From contig JAGTQF010000011.1 of the NCBI GenBank assembly GCA_018396655.1, forward strand, positions 1 to 35,247: DNA of 35,247 nt, written 5' to 3'. Source of the DNA: Candidatus Bathyarchaeota archaeon (GTDB lineage: Archaea; Thermoproteota; Bathyarchaeia; Bathyarchaeales; DTEX01). The stretch's first letter is position 1. Every line of letters begins with the position of its first letter. The notes beneath the pieces are model-generated. The model searched no databases and was not told the DNA's origin. It was given only the letters and a program-made list of their open reading frames with translations. The translations under genes were made by a program, and so were the position numbers. Shown here one piece after another: positions 32,773 to 35,247 of the stretch.

Positions 32773-33666
32773 ATGGAGAAGATGCTTTTAAGCGGGTTAA
32801 GAAACCCCCTCCTAGTAATAGCTGCCATAGCCTTCTTTTTAGATTCCAACGTATTATCTGCTGATCTTCGGGAGTGCGGAAGAGCTATTGTTATCGACCC
32901 ATTTAATAGAGAATTTAATTTAATGTCTCTGGACGTATATGAAATGTACATGAGGAGCATAATTTATAGTCTTGAGAGGGCTGGCTATGCTGTAGATTAC
33001 TATAAGGATGAAAATGTAACGATAGATCTTCTTAAGAGACTTGATGATGAGGGATATGACATTGTCTATATAAATTCGCATGGATTCATCGATTCTCGGG
33101 GGTTATTCGCGCTATTCGTTAGGGAGAAATTAAATTCAGAGAACGCGCTTCTATATCAAGACGATATTGCAGAGAACCTTATAGGATATCTTAAGGAGGG
33201 GGATTTGGCGGGATATCTCTATGTAACGCCGGGATTCTTTTTACGATATGGAAATGATAGTCGTCTTCCCGGAACAATTATTTTTGTGGACGCATGCTAC
33301 TCCGGAAATAATACGAGTCTAGCGGACGTTTTCCTCGTTTTAGGAGCTAGTTGCTTCATAGGCTGGGATAAAGTTGTTAATGTAATACATGGGATAATGA
33401 TGGACGGGCTTTTCTTTCATGAGACATGTAAGTATAATAGGACTGTTGAGGAGGCACTCCGTAAGACTAGGAGAGACCCAGAGAGTGGGGCATCACTAGT
33501 CTATTTCGGAGACGGCTCCCTAAGAATTCAAAGGGTTGCATTAAATGCGGAATCTGAGGAAATCCCTAATTTCATTTTAGGAATAATACTCATCTTAATA
33601 TTTTCAGCTTCAGCTTGTATAAGCTACATTATGCTATCAAAAGTTCTTGGAAAAGGAAAATATTAA
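32773..33666 (+). CDS. Membrane-anchored caspase-fold (clan CD-like) protein
   Basis: 297 residues. A signal peptide (about 1-30, ending VLSA) is followed by an extracellular domain and a C-terminal membrane helix (267-289) with a short basic tail LGKGKY. The domain has the two clan CD hallmarks: a hydrophobic strand then His in DIVYINSHG (H103), and a hydrophobic strand then Cys in TIIFVDACYSG (C175). This pairing is typical of caspase-like, gingipain-like and CHAT peptidases. Several N-glycosylation sequons (NVT, NNT, NDS, NRT) agree with an outside location. A TATA-like stretch about 25-30 bp upstream suggests a nearly leaderless message; M1 or M4 could be the start. Substrate and specificity unknown. 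Confidence 0.75.
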   Translation: MEKMLLSGLRNPLLVIAAIAFFLDSNVLSADLRECGRAIVIDPFNREFNLMSLDVYEMYMRSIIYSLERAGYAVDYYKDENVTIDLLKRLDDEGYDIVYINSHGFIDSRGLFALFVREKLNSENALLYQDDIAENLIGYLKEGDLAGYLYVTPGFFLRYGNDSRLPGTIIFVDACYSGNNTSLADVFLVLGASCFIGWDKVVNVIHGIMMDGLFFHETCKYNRTVEEALRKTRRDPESGASLVYFGDGSLRIQRVALNAESEEIPNFILGIILILIFSASACISYIMLSKVLGKGKY

Positions 33667-33706
33667 TCAATATACTTCGCATTTATGCTCACATTCCAAA
33701 AATTAC

Positions 33707-35179
33707 TTAATCAACATATGGCCATGATTTATTTTTTAGTTCTTCAGAGGGTGGATATTTAACTTCTAAGGCTCTCTCTTTTGACATAAGTTCCTCCTTA
33801 CTTATCCATCTACGTTTCCTTAGATCTTCTTCTGAGAGTACATCTTCAAATTGAGGAAGCCATCTTTTCTGGTAAAAAAGCATGTTTTCCATCATGTCTT
33901 CTATTGCTTCTTCATCTTCTATAAAAGCGCACATCGCATCCCTTAAAAGAGCTTCATAGAGGAGAGTTTTATCACCCTTCAATGCTGCCTCAACTATTAG
34001 ACGCTGATTTTCAGCATGTGGTTTTATTAACTCTGCAATTTCGGAAGGCATTTTACCAACATTTACTCCGCGTATTCTTCGGTTCTTAAAGTATCCTGGT
34101 ATTTCAACTATACAATCTTCTGGAAGATTTGGTATAAAGCCCATGTTAGGTATGTTAACTACATATTTATTTGGAATATCGTTTTTCCAATCCCTTGTCA
34201 TATCTAGTGCTTTTTCTCCACCTTTAAATGGAGCTGGCAAACGATCTATATACCAGTCTCTTGACATTGTATAGAAGTGAATAACAGCCCACTTATGCTT
34301 TCTGTCCAACTCGTTAACGTTACGGATGATATTAATACCAAAGGGAGATTGAAGGTAGTTAAAGTAATTATAATATCTTGGGATGAACTCGGCTACGTGT
34401 CTGCTTCCTGGGTAAGGAAAAAGACCATGTTTACCTAGCAAATAAAAATTAAATGCTCTTCCATAAAATGATGTTCTATAGTATTCCTTCCACCTCATGT
34501 GTAAAAGTGGATATATATCTTCACCTTTATATCTGCATTCTAAAAGCCAACCAAAATGATTAATTCCACCGTAAATTAAGTCCATCTCCTCCCATCTTTC
34601 AATTTGATAACCATTAATGCGCATTATCTCTTGAATAACTTTCATTCCACCAAAAAGTTCGTGACATAAGCCTATTACTTGAAGATCTGGAGCTATAGTT
34701 CGCATCGTTAAGGTTAAACATGAAAGTGGATTTGTATAATTAAAGACAACTGCGTTAGGACATAAGTCCTTAATATCTCTTGCAATCTCAACAAAAACTG
34801 GTACGCATCTCATGGCACGAAATATCCCGCCTGGTCCAACAGTATCACCCGTATTTTGCGGTATCCCAAATTTTAGCGGTAAATGAATGTCTATCCACTC
34901 AGCTTCTTGTGCGCCAACTGAGATTGAAATATAGACAAAATCGGCATTTTTTAATGCTTTTCTCCTATCAGTTGTGCTCTCCACAAAAATTTCTGCGCTA
35001 TATTTTCTAGCCATGTTCACCAAAATCTTATGTACGCATTTGAGTAGATCTGCGTCAATGTCAACCAACGAGACTTCTAAAGGATGAACCTCTTTCATAG
35101 CGACAATGTTTCTAAAAAGTCCTATAGAAAAGCGGTGAGAGCAAGCGCCTATATAGACAATTTTTAGTTTTTCGCTCAA
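33707..35179 (-). CDS. Glycoside hydrolase family 4 (alpha-galactosidase/alpha-glucosidase type)
   Basis: 490 residues from TTG 35179 (MSEKLKIVYIGACSHRF). The track start 35215 falls inside the probable promoter, while GGAGG at 35188-35192 lies 8 nt before the TTG. GH4 enzymes are cytoplasmic and use NAD+ and Mn2+ for redox-assisted cleavage. Seen: N-terminal nucleotide-binding strand IVYIGACS, GDTVGPGGIFRAMR, NYTNPLSC, metal-binding Cys in VIGLCHELFGG, GGINHFGWLLE with the metal-binding His, and GSRHVAEFIPRYY. The family splits alpha- or beta-linked sugars, sometimes phosphorylated; the exact sugar is not clear. A cytoplasmic GH4 could finish breakdown of oligosaccharides released outside by the GH30 enzyme, but no sugar importer is visible between them. 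Confidence 0.93.
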   Translation of the reverse strand: MSEKLKIVYIGACSHRFSIGLFRNIVAMKEVHPLEVSLVDIDADLLKCVHKILVNMARKYSAEIFVESTTDRRKALKNADFVYISISVGAQEAEWIDIHLPLKFGIPQNTGDTVGPGGIFRAMRCVPVFVEIARDIKDLCPNAVVFNYTNPLSCLTLTMRTIAPDLQVIGLCHELFGGMKVIQEIMRINGYQIERWEEMDLIYGGINHFGWLLECRYKGEDIYPLLHMRWKEYYRTSFYGRAFNFYLLGKHGLFPYPGSRHVAEFIPRYYNYFNYLQSPFGINIIRNVNELDRKHKWAVIHFYTMSRDWYIDRLPAPFKGGEKALDMTRDWKNDIPNKYVVNIPNMGFIPNLPEDCIVEIPGYFKNRRIRGVNVGKMPSEIAELIKPHAENQRLIVEAALKGDKTLLYEALLRDAMCAFIEDEEAIEDMMENMLFYQKRWLPQFEDVLSEEDLRKRRWISKEELMSKERALEVKYPPSEELKNKSWPYVD

Positions 35180-35210
35180 AATTATAACCTCCGCTAATAA
35201 ATTTGGAGGA

Positions 35211-35224
35211 ACCAATTTATATCG
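35211..35224 (-). promoter_or_regulatory. Probable TATA box of the GH4 gene
   Basis: The minus-strand reading CGATATAAATTGG lies about 35-40 bp before the TTG start. The expected transcription start near 35190-35195 leaves a very short leader beginning almost at the SD. Confidence 0.45.
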
Positions 35225-35247
35225 CTTGCTGTTAAAAAATAGTGAGA

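Noticed and set aside
32625-32960. 111-residue minus-strand ORF
   Set aside because: Its first half is antisense to the well-supported caspase-fold gene. Only the tail overlaps repeat copy 3, which is reported separately as a possible remnant.

Overview
The window comes from an archaeon, probably a thermophile. The evidence is an archaeal-type SRP (7S) RNA far richer in G+C than its surroundings, A+T-rich TATA-type boxes upstream of many genes, GHMP-type shikimate kinase, archaeal AMP phosphorylase and apgM-type phosphoglycerate mutase, a class III (pilin) signal peptide and a tungsten-type aldehyde:ferredoxin oxidoreductase. Gene content fits the TACK/Bathyarchaeia-like lineages, but that placement is inference. 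Many genes start at TTG or GTG behind a clear Shine-Dalgarno (SD) sequence, so several ORF-track starts are moved inward here.

Layout. 1-3252: the 5' part of an ABC ATPase (minus strand), then on plus an M50 membrane protease with a PDZ domain, a TtuA/Ncs6-type tRNA thiolase and a DUF2148 Fe-S protein. 3300-3633: SRP RNA (minus), followed by apgM (minus). 5081-8623: AMP phosphorylase, serine hydroxymethyltransferase and a small DUF4258/DUF2283 pair lying between two perfect 38-bp direct repeats. 8753-13610 (minus): a tight operon aroD-aroE-aroK-aroA-aroC covering shikimate-pathway steps 3 to 7 in pathway order; the genes for the first two steps are absent. 13775-16972 (minus): class II aldolase, MoaD/ThiS-like sulfur carrier and aldehyde:ferredoxin oxidoreductase. 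17095-20665 (minus): a heterodimeric ABC exporter with one degenerate ATP site. 20859-22163: a pilin-like protein and an isoprenylcysteine-methyltransferase-like membrane protein. 22231-35179: a surface/scavenging region with a GH30 glycosidase, a 1551-residue fusion of an M28-like ectodomain to an FtsX-type permease, two OPT-like transporters, a membrane-anchored caspase-fold protein and a GH4 glycosidase.

How it fits together. The left half is mainly housekeeping metabolism: nucleotide salvage, one-carbon units, chorismate, glycolysis and sulfur transfer. The right half looks built for handling extracellular polymers: two glycosidases, oligopeptide-type transporters and two membrane-tethered ectodomain proteins of peptidase ancestry. 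The least expected items are the M28-FtsX fusion, whose M28 domain has lost nearly all its metal ligands; its 8-nt overlap with an OPT-like transporter gene; the anchored His/Cys caspase-fold protein; and a dispersed ~36-bp element present three times (two direct copies around DUF4258/DUF2283, one diverged inverted copy about 24 kb away).

No tRNA, CRISPR array, insertion sequence or replication origin was recognised. No stretch over 300 bases lacks a gene once the SRP RNA is counted.
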